Shown: positions 20,413 through 30,935, counted from the first letter of the stretch. The stretch: DNA of 64,000 bases from Pectobacterium carotovorum (GCA_016415585.1 CP066552.1:2170001-2234000), one strand, 5' to 3'. Program-made: numbers and translations. The notes: generated from the sequence alone by a model not told the origin.

Positions 20413-20743
20413 ACGTTTAATGTTCTTCTTCTAAGCTAAAAAACAGGATTTCAGAAGGAGAATGCCGAATGTTATACCGAAGGGATCTGGGTTGACGTTT
20501 TTCGACTGATACGCAGCGCTTTCATAAACAGCGGATTGTGTCCGATTTATCATGAAAGTGAAAGGGCTAATTTATACTATTAGTGATGCATTGGTCCGAG
20601 ATTTTTCGCTAGAATTATGAAAGAATCGTAATAACCCTATTATTTGTGGCTTTAACTACCTAAACGGATTCGGCTGTGAAGGGTGGTGTCTTTTCAGATA
20701 AAGCTTTCAGATAAAATTTGTTCGCTAATTGAAGGAGTATTTT
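20413..20743. other. Intergenic region upstream of ynhF
   Basis: About 330 AT-rich bases that must hold the purR and ynhF promoters. Apart from the PUR box at its left edge and GAAGGAG at 20731-20737, nothing specific could be assigned. Confidence 0.35.
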
Positions 20744-20833
20744 ATGGATACAGATCTGAAGATGTCTTTGCTGACAACCATTGGTTCGCTGGCTGTGATC
20801 ATCGTGTTTAGTTTTACAGCGGTACTGAACTAG
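20744..20833 (+). CDS. ynhF: Small membrane protein YnhF
   Basis: 29 codons preceded by GAAGGAG at the right distance. The predicted peptide starts MDTDLKMSLLTTIGSLAVII and ends FTAVLN, aligning with E. coli YnhF over its entire 29 residues, including the single membrane segment (about residues 9-27). YnhF is a stress-related inner-membrane peptide of unknown function encoded beside purR in E. coli, as here. A strong hairpin follows the stop. Confidence 0.9.
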   Translation: MDTDLKMSLLTTIGSLAVIIVFSFTAVLN

Positions 20834-20860
20834 CCGATCGATGATTTTATGCGGTTAGGT

Positions 20861-20904
20861 ATTCAGACACGTTGATGATGCATAAAACGTGTCTGAATCG
20901 CTTT

Positions 20905-20906
<2 letters not shown>
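20861..20906 (+). terminator. Hairpin terminator after ynhF
   Basis: A 12-bp perfect inverted repeat (ATTCAGACACGT 20861-20872, ACGTGTCTGAAT 20887-20898) with a 14-base loop, followed by CGCTTTTA. The T run is short, so termination may be moderate. Confidence 0.6.
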
Positions 20907-21031
<125 letters not shown>

Positions 21032-21050
21032 CAAGAGATATAATCTGTTC

Positions 21051-21902
21051 TTAACGAATCGTCTGCGGTGTCACTACACGACGCGCGCCAACGTAGTGCT
21101 CCTGCCAATAATCTTCACTCAGCTTGCTGATACGAATATCTGAGCCTGTACGCGGCGACTGGATAAATTTCCCTTCACCCAGATAAACCCCGACGTGATC
21201 GGCTGCGCCACGGTTATTGATGCGGAAGAAGACCAGATCGCCACTTTCCAGCTCGCTCTTTTTAATCGGAGCGGCGTCACGCAGGTGATACATTTCGTTT
21301 GCGGTGCGTGGAATTTGGATCTTAACGACATCTTTGTAGGCGTAATAAACCAGTCCGCTACAGTCGAATCCGGTAAAGGGAGAGGAACCGCCCCAGTGGT
21401 AAGGCTTACCAATCTGGCTCATCAACTTATTCATTGCGGTCGTTTTGGCATGTTGATAGCGTTTTTTATGTGCTGCGCTTAGCGCCATTCCTTTTTCTGT
21501 CGGCGCTGGATTTTTCTCCACTTTGCTTTTGAGTGCCGTCTTCTTCAACCCGGTTTTGACTCTGGCCTGTGCCGTTGTTTGTTTCTCTTCTTCAGGCTTC
21601 AGCTTTTTAAGATTTTTTTTCACTAGCGCAGGCGTGCTGTTTTGCGTCCGTGACGGTTTTTTTTCTGTCGCTTTGCTCGCGGTACGGGATTTGGTTTTAT
21701 TGCTGACTGCGGTAGGTTCTGGTTTTTTGCTTTTGATCGGTGTCGGTGATTTAGCATTACCCTTTGTTTGACGGTTTTTCTTATTCGTTTCTGCCACGGC
21801 GCTTTTCTTCGGCGCAGAATGCGGGGTAGACGGCGCAGCCTGAACCACGTTCAGGGATAGGTTGCTGAAAAATAATATAAAAAGAGTAATAAATAAGCGC
21901 AT
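21051..21902 (-). CDS. mepH: Murein DD-endopeptidase MepH (NlpC/P60)
   Basis: 283 residues: a signal peptide (to about VQAA-PS), a long Lys/Thr/Ala-rich disordered linker (about 25-140), then the NlpC/P60 domain with catalytic Cys in FDCSGL and His in ADHVGVYLG. MepH cleaves D-Ala-mDAP crosslinks in the periplasm to let peptidoglycan expand. The gene lies between ynhF/purR and grxD as ydhO does in E. coli. The basic linker is unusually long and may bind the wall or lipopolysaccharide. Confidence 0.93.
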   Translation of the reverse strand: MRLFITLFILFFSNLSLNVVQAAPSTPHSAPKKSAVAETNKKNRQTKGNAKSPTPIKSKKPEPTAVSNKTKSRTASKATEKKPSRTQNSTPALVKKNLKKLKPEEEKQTTAQARVKTGLKKTALKSKVEKNPAPTEKGMALSAAHKKRYQHAKTTAMNKLMSQIGKPYHWGGSSPFTGFDCSGLVYYAYKDVVKIQIPRTANEMYHLRDAAPIKKSELESGDLVFFRINNRGAADHVGVYLGEGKFIQSPRTGSDIRISKLSEDYWQEHYVGARRVVTPQTIR

Positions 21903-22243
21903 AATAAAAGTGACCGAACATAATCCTTAACTCGCTCAATCCTCACAGTATTCCTGAAAACGACGCCATAAAAAAGTGGGCATGGTCGCTTTATTCATAC
22001 AGAATAGTGAAAAAACGTTAATAGTTATTTTTTCGATTGATTTATCAGCGTTTTCTGGCGTTGATTTCATCAATGATGAATGCTTTCAAGAAAAAATAAC
22101 CCTACAAAAAATGGCGTTTTTTTGTGGCTAGTGGCATCGGTACAATATCACTGAGTCAATGTCGCTGTCGTAGCACCTCTGACGGCGGCTCATGGCTAGC
22201 GTTTTGGACGTTAGCCATCCTATAGAATTAAGGAAGCAAGAAG
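21903..22243. other. Intergenic region between divergent mepH and grxD
   Basis: 341 bases, very AT-rich around 22000-22120. It must contain both promoters; no RNA gene, repeat or clear regulatory site was recognised. AAGGAAGC before 22244 is the grxD ribosome binding site. Confidence 0.35.
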
Positions 22244-22594
22244 ATGACGACACCGACAATTGAAAAAATTCAGCGCCAAATTGCTGAAAACCCGATTCTG
22301 CTGTACATGAAAGGCTCCCCGAAATTGCCAAGCTGCGGCTTTTCCGCACAGACTGTTCAGGCGTTGTCTGCCTGTGGCGAACGTTTTGCGTATGTTGATA
22401 TTTTGCAGAACCCAGACATTCGTGCTGAACTGCCGAAATACGCGAACTGGCCGACATTCCCACAGCTGTGGGTTGACGGTGAGCTGATTGGCGGTTGTGA
22501 TATCGTGGTTGAAATGTTTCAGCGCGGTGAACTGCAACCGCTGATCAAAGAGACTGCAGACAAATACAAAGCGCAGCAGGCCGATCAAGAGTAA
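22244..22594 (+). CDS. grxD: Monothiol glutaredoxin Grx4
   Basis: 116 residues with the monothiol active-site CGFS (Cys31-Ser34), the LYMKGSP glutathione/cluster-binding start and the WPTFPQLWVDGELIGGCDIV segment. Grx4 binds a [2Fe-2S] cluster with glutathione and BolA-type partners and delivers iron-sulfur clusters in the cytoplasm. It is a single-gene unit with its own terminator, convergent with rnt. Confidence 0.97.
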   Translation: MTTPTIEKIQRQIAENPILLYMKGSPKLPSCGFSAQTVQALSACGERFAYVDILQNPDIRAELPKYANWPTFPQLWVDGELIGGCDIVVEMFQRGELQPLIKETADKYKAQQADQE

Positions 22595-22656
22595 TGCTTT
22601 CGTTTGGCGTAATGACGATGTCAAATGTTGTTACGATGCGAGCGTAAATCCTTCCA

Positions 22657-22684
22657 ACGGGTGCCTTTATGGCACCCGTTTTTT
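22657..22684 (+). terminator. Rho-independent terminator of grxD
   Basis: ACGGGTGCC (22657-22665) pairs with GGCACCCGT (22671-22679), followed by six T residues. It lies between convergent grxD and rnt. Confidence 0.9.
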
Positions 22685-22697
22685 GATCTCAGCCTTT

Positions 22698-23360
22698 TCA
22701 GTCTTCGGCTGACGCGTCTTCCAGCGAATTTTCTTCCAGTGCAATTGGCCATCCGCCCAGACGTTTCCAGCGGTTAACCAACTCACAGAACAGCAATGCC
22801 GTCTGGTTGGTATCATACAGCGCGGAGTGCGCCTGGCTGGAATCAAACGCAATACCGGCAGTAATACAGGCTTTAGCAAGAACCGTTTGGCCTAACACTA
22901 ACCCGCTGAGTGCGGCGGTATCGAATGTGGCGAAAGGGTGGAAGGGATTACGTTTCAGGCTACAGCGCTCGGCTGCTGCCATCATGAAACTGTGATCGAA
23001 GGTGGCATTATGCGCTACGATAATCGCGCGGTTGCAACTCTGATCTTTGATCCCTTTACGCACGACTTTGAAAATTTCATGCAGTGCATCGTATTCGCTC
23101 ACCGCGCCACGTAGTGGGTTGGTGGGGTCAATACCGTTAAATGCCAGTGCGGCGGGTTCCAGAATCGCGTCTTCGAACGGTTCGACATGAAAATGTAGCG
23201 TTTCATCTGGCTGTAACCAGCCGTCTTGATCCATTTTTAATGTTACCGCAGCAACTTCCAGCAAGGCATTAGTTTTCGCATTAAATCCGGCGGTTTCAAC
23301 ATCAATCACTACCGGGTAAAACCCACGAAAACGGCCGCTCAGAACACTTTTATCAGCCAT
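22698..23360 (-). CDS. rnt: Ribonuclease T
   Basis: 220 residues from the ATG at 23360 ([20 protein letters not shown]), matching E. coli RNase T; the frame extends upstream without family similarity. The DEDD exonuclease motifs are visible: DVETAGF (Asp20, Glu22), HNATFDHSF and [11 protein letters not shown]. The dimeric enzyme trims 3' ends of tRNA and other stable RNAs and acts on single-stranded DNA ends. gloA lies upstream on the same strand, 146 bases away, as in E. coli. Confidence 0.96.
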   Translation of the reverse strand: MADKSVLSGRFRGFYPVVIDVETAGFNAKTNALLEVAAVTLKMDQDGWLQPDETLHFHVEPFEDAILEPAALAFNGIDPTNPLRGAVSEYDALHEIFKVVRKGIKDQSCNRAIIVAHNATFDHSFMMAAAERCSLKRNPFHPFATFDTAALSGLVLGQTVLAKACITAGIAFDSSQAHSALYDTNQTALLFCELVNRWKRLGGWPIALEENSLEDASAED

Positions 23361-23506
23361 TTGTCTCTTAATTATTAGCAAAACGCAGCACACATTATTG
23401 CAAATTTTGGCCGGAGATGCAGCATGCCCGTTGCGTTTCAAACGACGGAGATAGCAAAAAAAGGGGGAGAGCAGGCGCCTATATAGCACCTGCAGAATGC
23501 GGGGGA

Positions 23507-23914
23507 TTAGTGACCGATGCCGTTACCAGCGTGGGCATTCTCGATCAACTCGATTTTATAACCGTCTGGATCTTCGATGAATGCGATAACTGTCGTACCG
23601 CCTTTGACCGGACCTGCTTCGCGCGTTACATTGCCACCTGCTTTGCGGATGCGCTCACAGGTTGCGGCAACATCGTCAACACCCAGCGCAATATGGCCAT
23701 AGGCGTTGCCCAAATCGTAGCTGTCGACGCCCCAGTTGTAAGTCAGTTCGATAACAGCACCTTCACTCTCTTCGGTATAGCCGACGAAAGCCAATGTGTA
23801 TTTGTATTCGGTATTCTCGCTGGTGCGCAACACGCGCATTCCCAAGATTTGGGTATAGAAATCGATAGAACGTTGTAAATCGCTAACACGCAGCATGGTG
23901 TGAAGTAAACGCAT
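23507..23914 (-). CDS. gloA: Glyoxalase I (lactoylglutathione lyase)
   Basis: 135 residues with the four nickel ligands His5, Glu56, His74 and Glu122 in place, exactly as in the E. coli enzyme. It isomerises the methylglyoxal-glutathione hemithioacetal to S-lactoylglutathione in the cytoplasm. In E. coli nemRA lies directly upstream; here that pair is absent and the divergent DUF1289 gene follows. Confidence 0.97.
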   Translation of the reverse strand: MRLLHTMLRVSDLQRSIDFYTQILGMRVLRTSENTEYKYTLAFVGYTEESEGAVIELTYNWGVDSYDLGNAYGHIALGVDDVAATCERIRKAGGNVTREAGPVKGGTTVIAFIEDPDGYKIELIENAHAGNGIGH

Positions 23915-24190
23915 AGTGTCCTCGTTAAAAAGTGCAACAAAGAAGGAAGTATAGCGTTGTGGCGCTATCGAGTCTAAGCCATTCGGATGATGCTAAAAAT
24001 GCGGCACTGCGATAAGGTTTGTGTTAAAACATATTGTAAGAAAGGATGAATGGTGTGCCGGGTTGATATAGATGTACCTTATGTGTAAAAATAATCAGTT
24101 ATTACAATTATTATTTACTTGGTTGTCTATTTGGCTTGCCAGCACTAAAGAATGGGGCTTCAATAAAGAGAGTTGTAGCGGGGGGATAAG

Positions 24191-24430
24191 GTGCCAGAGC
24201 AACTTGAACTCTTTGCCGTTCTTAATCCATGTCGTGGTATTTGTCAGGCAGATGAACGCGGATATTGTCGCGGTTGCTTTCGTAACCGTAATGAACGTTT
24301 CAGTTGGGATAAAATGAGTGATATGCAGAAACAGGATATACTGCGCCTGTGCCAGCAGAGAATGAAACGGTTACAACGTTCGGATAGACCGGATATACCT
24401 GAAGAATCTAGTCAGTTATCGTTTTTTTAG
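24191..24430 (+). CDS. ydhL: DUF1289 family protein YdhL
   Basis: 79 residues from a GTG at 24191 preceded by GGGGATAAG. The N-terminal half has the DUF1289 cysteine pattern NPCRGICQADERGYCRGCFR (Cys-x3-Cys-x7-Cys-x2-Cys), which suggests a metal or iron-sulfur site. Function is unknown. In E. coli ydhL lies in the same neighbourhood, upstream of nemR. About 275 bases of AT-rich sequence separate it from gloA. Confidence 0.85.
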   Translation: MPEQLELFAVLNPCRGICQADERGYCRGCFRNRNERFSWDKMSDMQKQDILRLCQQRMKRLQRSDRPDIPEESSQLSFF

Positions 24431-24656
24431 ATGTTTTTTTAAGCGCTCTATTTACGCAGGAATTTTCTTAACAAACGCTAACATGTTCGCTTAAATGGAA
24501 TAAATGGGAGAGCATTTCTAAAAGATATCTATTTGATAAAGCCGCCTTCCGAGAAGGATCTATTTTATACAATAATAAAACTATTTTTTTATTTTTTATA
24601 AATCAGAGTTGATTGCCATCCAGGGATATAATTTAGCGTGCTAACAATAAGGAAAG

Positions 24657-25097
24657 ATGATGGAACTGCCATTAGGATCTGATTTAGCTCGTCTTGTGCG
24701 TGTATGGCGTGCACTGGTCGATCATCGTTTAAAACCGCTCGAATTGACTCAAACGCATTGGGTTACTTTGCATAATATATACCATTTGCCACCGGGGCAG
24801 TCGCAAATTCAGCTGGCCAAGGCGATAGGTATTGAACAACCTTCGTTGGTTCGGACGCTGGATCAGCTTGAAGAGAAAGGGTTAATTACTCGCCACGTTT
24901 GTGAGCACGATCGTCGAGCAAAACGTATTATGTTGACAGAATCAGCTGAGCCGATCATACAGGCTGTCACTGGTGTAATAAGTCATACACGTAATGAAGT
25001 ATTATTTGGTATTACGCCTGAGCAGGTTGATGAATTAGCGCTACTGGTTGCACGTCTTGAGAAAAATATATTGGCATTGCATGAAAACCAAGCGTAG
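24657..25097 (+). CDS. slyA: Transcriptional regulator SlyA (Hor)
   Basis: 146 residues, MarR family, with the near-invariant SlyA core [35 protein letters not shown] and the recognition helix [20 protein letters not shown]. In Pectobacterium the SlyA homologue Hor controls antibiotic and plant-cell-wall-degrading enzyme production; SlyA typically counteracts H-NS. ATG 24657 or 24660 may be used. The very AT-rich upstream region (24430-24650) suits H-NS/SlyA control. The C-terminal 30 residues diverge from E. coli. Confidence 0.95.
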   Translation: MMELPLGSDLARLVRVWRALVDHRLKPLELTQTHWVTLHNIYHLPPGQSQIQLAKAIGIEQPSLVRTLDQLEEKGLITRHVCEHDRRAKRIMLTESAEPIIQAVTGVISHTRNEVLFGITPEQVDELALLVARLEKNILALHENQA

Positions 25098-25156
25098 CTG
25101 AATCGGGGCTATGCATAGAGAGAATTAAATCCCAGCAATTTGAATTATGGCTAGTA

Positions 25157-25340
25157 TATACCCCAAATAGTTCGAGTTGCAGGAAGGCGGCAAGAGAGAG
25201 AATCCCGATGAGCTTACTCAGGTAAGTGATTCGGGTGAATGACAAATCTGCCAAAGGCAGATTTGAACGTTGCTTACAACGACCCCAGTGTGGCGAGTAG
25301 CGTAGCCAACGCATATGCGGCTTGAAGTATGACGGGTATA
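25157..25340. repeat. ERIC element with internal insertion, inverted orientation
   Basis: The ends TATACCCCAAATAGTTCGAG and CTTGAAGTATGACGGGTATA are the ERIC termini in reverse orientation. At about 184 bp it is longer than the standard copies; the extra segment around 25241-25280 includes a hairpin AAATCTGCC/GGCAGATTT. It lies between slyA and slyB. Confidence 0.85.
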
Positions 25341-25388
25341 TCGATATCTGTTATTAGTCATTTATTCTGGGAGTTGATTATTCGTTGT

Positions 25389-25417
25389 GACGATCGCCGC
25401 AGGCTGCAGCGATCGTC
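25389..25417 (-). terminator. Possible terminator hairpin after slyB
   Basis: A 9-bp perfect inverted repeat (GACGATCGC at 25389 and GCGATCGTC at 25409) with an 11-base loop lies 8 bases after the slyB stop. It lacks a good T run on the minus strand, so it may only stabilise the mRNA end. Confidence 0.4.
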
Positions 25418-25425
25418 GCACAGCA

Positions 25426-25893
25426 CTAGCGTGGAGAAACGGTGATGCTGCGGCCATTGCTAGCCATAGCGACGCGTTGACCTGCGCTGAATTTCGTATC
25501 ACCTTGTTTCTGTACTACCATAATGGTACTGCCGTCATCTCGACGGATTTCTAGCTCTACACCTTGTGTACGGTTCAGTGCGCTGGTTGCGCTTTGCCCC
25601 GCTACACCACCAGCTACCGCGCCAGCTGCCGTTGCCAGACTACGGCCAGAGCCACCACCGATAGTGTTACCCAGGAAACCACCCAGAACAGCACCACCTA
25701 GCGCACCGATCACGTTAGAATCTTCTCCCGCCTGAATTTGAACCGGACGCATAGAAACAATCGTACCGTAGGTCACGGTCTGCACTTGTTTAGCTTCGGA
25801 TGCGCTGTAAACATCACCTGAAAGCGTACTGGTATTAGCACAACCAGCCAGCGTGACACCAGCAAGGGTAACCACAAGCAAACGCTTCATCAT
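25426..25893 (-). CDS. slyB: Outer membrane lipoprotein SlyB
   Basis: 155 residues with lipobox LAGC (Cys18), a Gly/Ala-rich glycine-zipper region GALGGAVLGGFLGNTIGGG (about 64-82) and a C-terminal beta domain. SlyB belongs to the Pcp/17-kDa lipoprotein family; it forms rings that stabilise outer-membrane proteins under stress and is a PhoP regulon member in relatives. No convincing PhoP box was found here. Confidence 0.94.
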   Translation of the reverse strand: MMKRLLVVTLAGVTLAGCANTSTLSGDVYSASEAKQVQTVTYGTIVSMRPVQIQAGEDSNVIGALGGAVLGGFLGNTIGGGSGRSLATAAGAVAGGVAGQSATSALNRTQGVELEIRRDDGSTIMVVQKQGDTKFSAGQRVAMASNGRSITVSPR

Positions 25894-26237
25894 AATACAA
25901 CTCCTTAATCGCGAATATGTCGGGCTGGCTCAGCCTTGGCCGACGCAGTGTTATACCCATAAATTATGGTCTGGCTCAGTATAGCATGCCACTCTTTTTA
26001 CTCTTTTTTTCAGAATATAATAGTGCGCTTAAATTGCATATAAACAGAGAAGTAAATCGCACGAGGAAGTTTTTTGTAGCAAATTTTGTCAAAAGCTCAT
26101 TTTTGGTTAAAACCTAACCCGTGTTGCAAAAACACAAAAAATTTAATAATTCAGCGTGTTAACGTGCTACTTTTATTTTCGACTTAACAATTGTTAATAG
26201 TATTCTCTTTTTATCCCACAGGATCAAAGGCTATATA
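25894..26237. other. Divergent promoter region between slyB and anmK
   Basis: 344 AT-rich bases. A TATACT-type -10 for slyB reads on the minus strand near 25978. TTGTTAATAGTATTCTCT near 26190 may be part of the anmK promoter. A weak direct repeat at 26040-26060 was considered as a PhoP box and not accepted. Confidence 0.35.
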
Positions 26238-27350
26238 ATGAAGTCAGGCAGATATATTGGCGTAATGTCCGGCACCAGCCTGGATGGTGTGGATGTTGTG
26301 CTCGCCGCGATTGATGAACATACGGTTGCTCAACAGGCCAGCTACTGCCACCCGATACCGCATGACATCAGAATGGCCATCCTGGGGATGTGTCAGGGGC
26401 AGGCGGTGACGCTATCGGCGCTGGGGCAGTTGGATACACGTTTGGGTATCTTGTTTGCTGAGGCCGTGCTGGCTCTGCTTAAAGAGACGGAATTGGGGGC
26501 TCAGGATATTACGGCGATTGGCTGTCACGGGCAGACTGTCTGGCATGAACCCACGGGTGATACACCCTGCACGTTGCAGATAGGTGATAATAACCGTGTA
26601 GCTGCATTGACGGGCATTACGACCGTGGGGGATTTTCGCCGCCGTGATTTGGCTTATGGCGGGCAGGGTGCTCCACTGGTGCCATCATTTCACCATGCCT
26701 TGCTGCTGCATCCTGTCGAACGACGTATCGTGCTCAACATTGGAGGCATCGCCAATCTGTCTTTGCTGGTGCCGGGGGCGCCCGTGCGCGGCTATGATAC
26801 AGGCCCCGGGAATATGCTGTTGGATACTTGGATCTGGCGGCACTGCGCGCAACCGTATGATAAAGATGCCGTGTGGGCGATGAGCGGTCAGATAAATCCG
26901 CTATTGCTACGCCGAATGTTGACCGATCCTTATTTTGCGTTGCGAGCGCCCAAAAGCACCGGACGTGAGTATTTCAATCTGGGCTGGCTGGAAAGAATGC
27001 TGGTTGGCCTGCCGCCGATAGCGCCGCAGGATGTTCAGGCGACGCTGGTTGAGTTAACGGCTATGAGCATTGCTGAACAGGCGCTGTTGGTCGGTGGATG
27101 CGAACGCTTACTGGTTTGTGGCGGTGGCGCACGTAATCCGCTTATTATGGCGCGTCTTTCGGCACTGCTGCCGGGCATCGAAGTCAGCACGACGGATGAA
27201 TGTGGCGTGAGCGGCGATGATATGGAAGCGCTAGCCTTCGCCTGGCTGGCATCACGTACACTATCGGGACTGCCAGGCAATCTGCCTTCCGTCACGGGAG
27301 CGAGCCAGAAAACGGTGTTAGGCGCGATTTATCCGGTCAACGTAGATTAA
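26238..27350 (+). CDS. anmK: Anhydro-N-acetylmuramic acid kinase
   Basis: 370 residues, AnmK family, with the ATP-phosphate motif [12 protein letters not shown] (8-19), the sugar-site region GHDRR-like [21 protein letters not shown], and the C-terminal [15 protein letters not shown]. It converts recycled 1,6-anhydro-MurNAc to MurNAc-6-phosphate with ATP and water. It begins a run of same-strand genes (mliC, pdxH, tyrS, pdxY) in the E. coli order. Confidence 0.96.
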   Translation: MKSGRYIGVMSGTSLDGVDVVLAAIDEHTVAQQASYCHPIPHDIRMAILGMCQGQAVTLSALGQLDTRLGILFAEAVLALLKETELGAQDITAIGCHGQTVWHEPTGDTPCTLQIGDNNRVAALTGITTVGDFRRRDLAYGGQGAPLVPSFHHALLLHPVERRIVLNIGGIANLSLLVPGAPVRGYDTGPGNMLLDTWIWRHCAQPYDKDAVWAMSGQINPLLLRRMLTDPYFALRAPKSTGREYFNLGWLERMLVGLPPIAPQDVQATLVELTAMSIAEQALLVGGCERLLVCGGGARNPLIMARLSALLPGIEVSTTDECGVSGDDMEALAFAWLASRTLSGLPGNLPSVTGASQKTVLGAIYPVNVD

Positions 27351-27446
27351 TCAGATTTTGCCGAGAGACTCATGGTTGTCCTCTTGTTAAACTTAAATGC
27401 GCGGCAGCGTTAGTTGCCGCCATCGACAAGAATGACAGGAGAAAAA

Positions 27447-27764
27447 ATGAAACGATTGCTGACGGGGACAGCGCTCATTCTGCTGAGTGGATGCAGCTAT
27501 TTGGACCATAAACAGATGGTGGAAACGCTGCATTATCAATGTGGCATGATGCCGCTAACTGTGACGCTACAGCAGAGCGGCGAAACGCCTTCGCAGGTGA
27601 GTTTCCTGCTGGACGGCGAACGTCTGACTCTCCCTCAGGTGGTATCTGCTTCTGGCGTTCGATACAGCAATGACACCTACACATTCTGGAGCAAAGGCGA
27701 TCACGCATTTATCCAACGTGGTGAACGGGTTATCATAGACGACTGCGTGTTGGCACCGAGGTAA
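27447..27764 (+). CDS. mliC: Membrane-bound C-type lysozyme inhibitor MliC
   Basis: 105 residues from ATG 27447 (CAGGAG upstream). It has a lipoprotein signal with lipobox LLSGC (Cys16), then the MliC/PliC fold with the paired cysteines (YQCG and DDCVL) and the surface-loop residues [17 protein letters not shown] that plug the lysozyme active site. It is located on the outer membrane, facing the periplasm, and protects peptidoglycan from host lysozyme. It follows anmK as in E. coli. Confidence 0.93.
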   Translation: MKRLLTGTALILLSGCSYLDHKQMVETLHYQCGMMPLTVTLQQSGETPSQVSFLLDGERLTLPQVVSASGVRYSNDTYTFWSKGDHAFIQRGERVIIDDCVLAPR

Positions 27765-27870
27765 CTACGTCGCACGGTCGCGGTGTTACTGCCGATTGCG
27801 ATTTTTCGGGTACGGGAGCAAAATGGGATTTTCGCCCGCTTCTGGCCCGACATTGCGACAGCAGGATATT

Positions 27871-28554
27871 ATGACTCAGGAACGTTCCCCCTCTGACGGT
27901 ATGCCTCTTATTCAACCCGCCGATATCGCCGACATCCGCCGTGAATACACGCGTGGCGGGCTTCGCCGTAGCGATCTTCCCGCTAATCCACTGGATTTAT
28001 TTGAACGCTGGCTGAAGCAGGCCTGCGACGCGAAACTGGCCGATCCTACCGCGATGTCCGTCGCGACCGTGGATGAATATGGGCAGCCTTACCAGCGTAT
28101 CGTTCTGCTGAAACACTATGATGAGAAAGGCATGGTGTTTTATACCAATATGGGCAGCCGCAAAGCCCATCATCTGGAAAACAATCCACGTATCAGTCTG
28201 CTGTTCCCTTGGCATATGCTGGAGCGGCAGGTAATCGTGCTGGGACGCGTAGAGAAGCTGCCAGCGCTTGAGGTGCTGAAATATTTCCACAGCCGCCCGA
28301 AAGACAGCCAGATTGGCGCGTGGGTATCAAAGCAGTCCAGCCGGATTTCAGCGCGTGGCGTGCTGGAAAGCAAATTTTTGGAGTTGAAGCAAAAATTCCA
28401 GAATGGCGAAGTGCCTTTGCCGAGCTTCTGGGGCGGCTTCCGCGTCGTTATCGATTCTGTCGAGTTTTGGCAGGGCGGCGAACACCGCCTGCATGACCGA
28501 TTTTTCTACCAGCGGCAGGACGAGGGCTGGCAGATCGATCGTTTAGCGCCTTAA
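27871..28554 (+). CDS. pdxH: Pyridoxine/pyridoxamine 5'-phosphate oxidase
   Basis: 227 residues from ATG 27871. The FMN-binding core ([32 protein letters not shown]) and the C-terminal signature [26 protein letters not shown] are near-identical to E. coli PdxH. It oxidises PNP and PMP to pyridoxal phosphate. The frame stays open upstream to 27796 without similarity. It is grouped with tyrS and pdxY, as in E. coli. Confidence 0.96.
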   Translation: MTQERSPSDGMPLIQPADIADIRREYTRGGLRRSDLPANPLDLFERWLKQACDAKLADPTAMSVATVDEYGQPYQRIVLLKHYDEKGMVFYTNMGSRKAHHLENNPRISLLFPWHMLERQVIVLGRVEKLPALEVLKYFHSRPKDSQIGAWVSKQSSRISARGVLESKFLELKQKFQNGEVPLPSFWGGFRVVIDSVEFWQGGEHRLHDRFFYQRQDEGWQIDRLAP

Positions 28555-28707
28555 TCGCGAAATATCCGTGTTAAACGCTGGCGCTCCTATCATCAGCACT
28601 TTATCCTATGAGGTTTCGCGTTGACTGAGCATTGCGCATCTCTCACGGCATTGTGCGTAAACCTAATGGGAACGTAACGGCCTATTTTTATAAAAATGGA
28701 GTTATCG

Positions 28708-29985
28708 ATGGCGAGTAGTAACCTGATTAAACAATTGCAAGAGCGGGGCTTGATTGCCCAGGTGACGGATGAGGAAGCGTTAGCAGAGCGGCTGGCGCAA
28801 GGGCCAATTGCACTGTATTGCGGTTTTGATCCCACCGCCGACAGCTTGCATTTGGGGCATCTGGTGCCGCTGCTCTGCCTGAAACGTTTCCAACTGTCTG
28901 GCCACAAGCCGGTTGCGCTGGTTGGCGGTGCCACGGGGCTGATCGGTGACCCAAGCTTTAAAGCCACCGAGCGTAAGCTGAACACGGCTGAAACCGTGGG
29001 TGAGTGGGTAGAGAAAATTCGTCGTCAGGTTTCTCCATTCCTGGATTTTGACTGCGGCAAAAACAGCGCGATCGCCGCCAATAACTACGATTGGTTCGGC
29101 AATATGAACGTGTTGGATTTCCTGCGTGATATCGGCAAACACTTCTCCGTTAATCAGATGATTAGCAAAGAAGCCGTCAAACAGCGTTTAAACCGTGATG
29201 ACGTCGGTATTTCGTTCACCGAGTTTTCTTACAACCTGTTGCAGGGATACGACTTTGCCTCGCTGAACAAGCAGCATGATGTCGAACTGCAAATCGGTGG
29301 CTCTGACCAATGGGGTAATATCACGTCCGGTATCGACTTGACGCGCCGCATGAACCAGAAACAGGTTTACGGTTTGACCGTACCGCTGATCACCAAATCT
29401 GATGGGACGAAATTCGGTAAAACGGAAGGCGGCGCAATCTGGTTAGATGCCAGCAAGACCAGTCCTTACAAATTCTACCAATTCTGGATCAACACGGCAG
29501 ATGCCGATGTGTACCGCTTCCTGAAATTCTTCACGTTCATGAGCCTCGAAGACATCGATGCGCTGGAAGAAGAAGACAAAAACAGCGGCAAGGCTCCACG
29601 CGCGCAGTACGTGCTGGCGGAAGAAGTGACCCGTATGGTGCACGGTGAAGCGGGTCTGGAAGCGGCTCGTCGTATTACACAAAGCCTATTCTCTGGCGCA
29701 TTGCAGGATATGACACAGGACGATTTTGCGCAGTTGGCGCAGGATGGTATGCCGATTATCGAACTGGAAAACGGTGCTGATTTACAACAGGCGCTGGTCA
29801 GTGCTGAGCTAGTACCGTCACGCGGTCAGGCCCGTACGATGATCGCTTCGAATGCGGTAACCATTAACGGCGAAAAACAGGCCGATCCTGAATACACTTT
29901 CAGCGATTCCGACCGTCTGTTTGATCGCTACACCTTGCTGCGTCGTGGCAAAAAGCACTACTGCCTGATCTGCTGGAAAGCATAA
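28708..29985 (+). CDS. tyrS: Tyrosyl-tRNA synthetase
   Basis: 425 residues from the ATG at 28708, because an ATGGAG at 28696 serves as its ribosome binding site and the next residues match E. coli TyrS ([14 protein letters not shown]). Class I signatures: HLGH (48-51) and KFGKT (235-239, the KMSKS loop). An S4 RNA-binding domain lies at the C terminus ([18 protein letters not shown]). Essential cytoplasmic enzyme charging tRNA-Tyr. Confidence 0.97.
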   Translation: MASSNLIKQLQERGLIAQVTDEEALAERLAQGPIALYCGFDPTADSLHLGHLVPLLCLKRFQLSGHKPVALVGGATGLIGDPSFKATERKLNTAETVGEWVEKIRRQVSPFLDFDCGKNSAIAANNYDWFGNMNVLDFLRDIGKHFSVNQMISKEAVKQRLNRDDVGISFTEFSYNLLQGYDFASLNKQHDVELQIGGSDQWGNITSGIDLTRRMNQKQVYGLTVPLITKSDGTKFGKTEGGAIWLDASKTSPYKFYQFWINTADADVYRFLKFFTFMSLEDIDALEEEDKNSGKAPRAQYVLAEEVTRMVHGEAGLEAARRITQSLFSGALQDMTQDDFAQLAQDGMPIIELENGADLQQALVSAELVPSRGQARTMIASNAVTINGEKQADPEYTFSDSDRLFDRYTLLRRGKKHYCLICWKA

Positions 29986-29997
29986 GCATCACCGATA

Positions 29998-30022
29998 AGG
30001 GAGCGTCAGCTCCCTTTCTTCT
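29998..30022 (+). terminator. Terminator between tyrS and pdxY
   Basis: AGGGAGC (29998-30004) with loop GTCA and GCTCCCT (30009-30015), followed by TTCTTCTT. pdxY begins 48 bases later, so some read-through is likely. Confidence 0.75.
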
Positions 30023-30069
30023 TGTAAGTTGAGGCGCACAGGCGCTGGCAAGGATTTGAGTCATAGCTA

Positions 30070-30930
30070 ATGAAAAATATACTTTCCATCCAATCACATG
30101 TCGTTTTTGGTCATGCCGGTAACAGCGCGGCAGAGTTTCCGATGCGTCGGATGGGCGCAAACGTTTGGCCGTTGAATACGGTGCAGTTCTCTAACCATAC
30201 CCAATACGGTCACTGGACGGGGTGTGTGATGCCAGCCAGCCACCTGACCGACGTGGTGCAGGGAATTGCGAACATCGACAAACTGAAGACCTGTAATGCG
30301 GTGTTGAGCGGCTATATCGGCTCCGCCGAGCAAGGGGAACATATTCTGGGTATTGTTCGTCAGGTGAAAGCGGCTAATCCTGATGCGCTGTATTTTTGCG
30401 ATCCAGTGATGGGTACGCCGGAGAAAGGTTGTATCGTTGCGCCCGGCGTGTCTGATTTCCACTGCCAGCAGTCGCTGCTAGCGGCCGACATTATTGCGCC
30501 GAATCTGCCTGAACTGGAACTGCTGGGCGGTTGTACCGTGCATAACGTGACGGAAGCCGTAGAGACTGCGCGTGCGCTGTGTGCAAAAGGGCCAAAAATC
30601 GTTCTGGTGAAGCACCTTAGCCGAGCGGCCACGCGTGAAGATAGCTTTGAAATGCTGCTGGTGACGCCGACGGATGCCTGGCACATCAGCCGCCCGCTGG
30701 TAGAGTTTGAACGTCAACCAGTAGGCGTGGGCGATTTGACCAGTGGATTACTGTTGGTGAACTTGCTGAAGGGTGTAGCGTTGGATAAAGCCTTGGAGCA
30801 CACCACGGCGGCGGTCTATGAAGTCATGCTGGTGACGAAAGAGATGAATGAGTATGAGCTACAGCTGGTTGCGGCTCAGGATGGGATTGCTAATCCGCGT
30901 CATCACTTCCAGGCGATTCGCCTGTCGTAA
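30070..30930 (+). CDS. pdxY: Pyridoxal kinase PdxY
   Basis: 286 residues, ribokinase superfamily. It has the substrate-site motif [17 protein letters not shown], the DPVMG loop ([12 protein letters not shown]) and the catalytic [10 protein letters not shown], in which the Asp is the base. It phosphorylates pyridoxal for vitamin B6 salvage. It follows tyrS and precedes the convergent gstA, the E. coli order. Confidence 0.96.
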   Translation: MKNILSIQSHVVFGHAGNSAAEFPMRRMGANVWPLNTVQFSNHTQYGHWTGCVMPASHLTDVVQGIANIDKLKTCNAVLSGYIGSAEQGEHILGIVRQVKAANPDALYFCDPVMGTPEKGCIVAPGVSDFHCQQSLLAADIIAPNLPELELLGGCTVHNVTEAVETARALCAKGPKIVLVKHLSRAATREDSFEMLLVTPTDAWHISRPLVEFERQPVGVGDLTSGLLLVNLLKGVALDKALEHTTAAVYEVMLVTKEMNEYELQLVAAQDGIANPRHHFQAIRLS

Positions 30931-30935
30931 AACGT

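Noticed and set aside
26040..26060. PhoP-box-like TGTTTA/ATTTA direct repeat upstream of slyB
   Set aside because: On the minus strand only one half-site is good and the spacing is off by one base.
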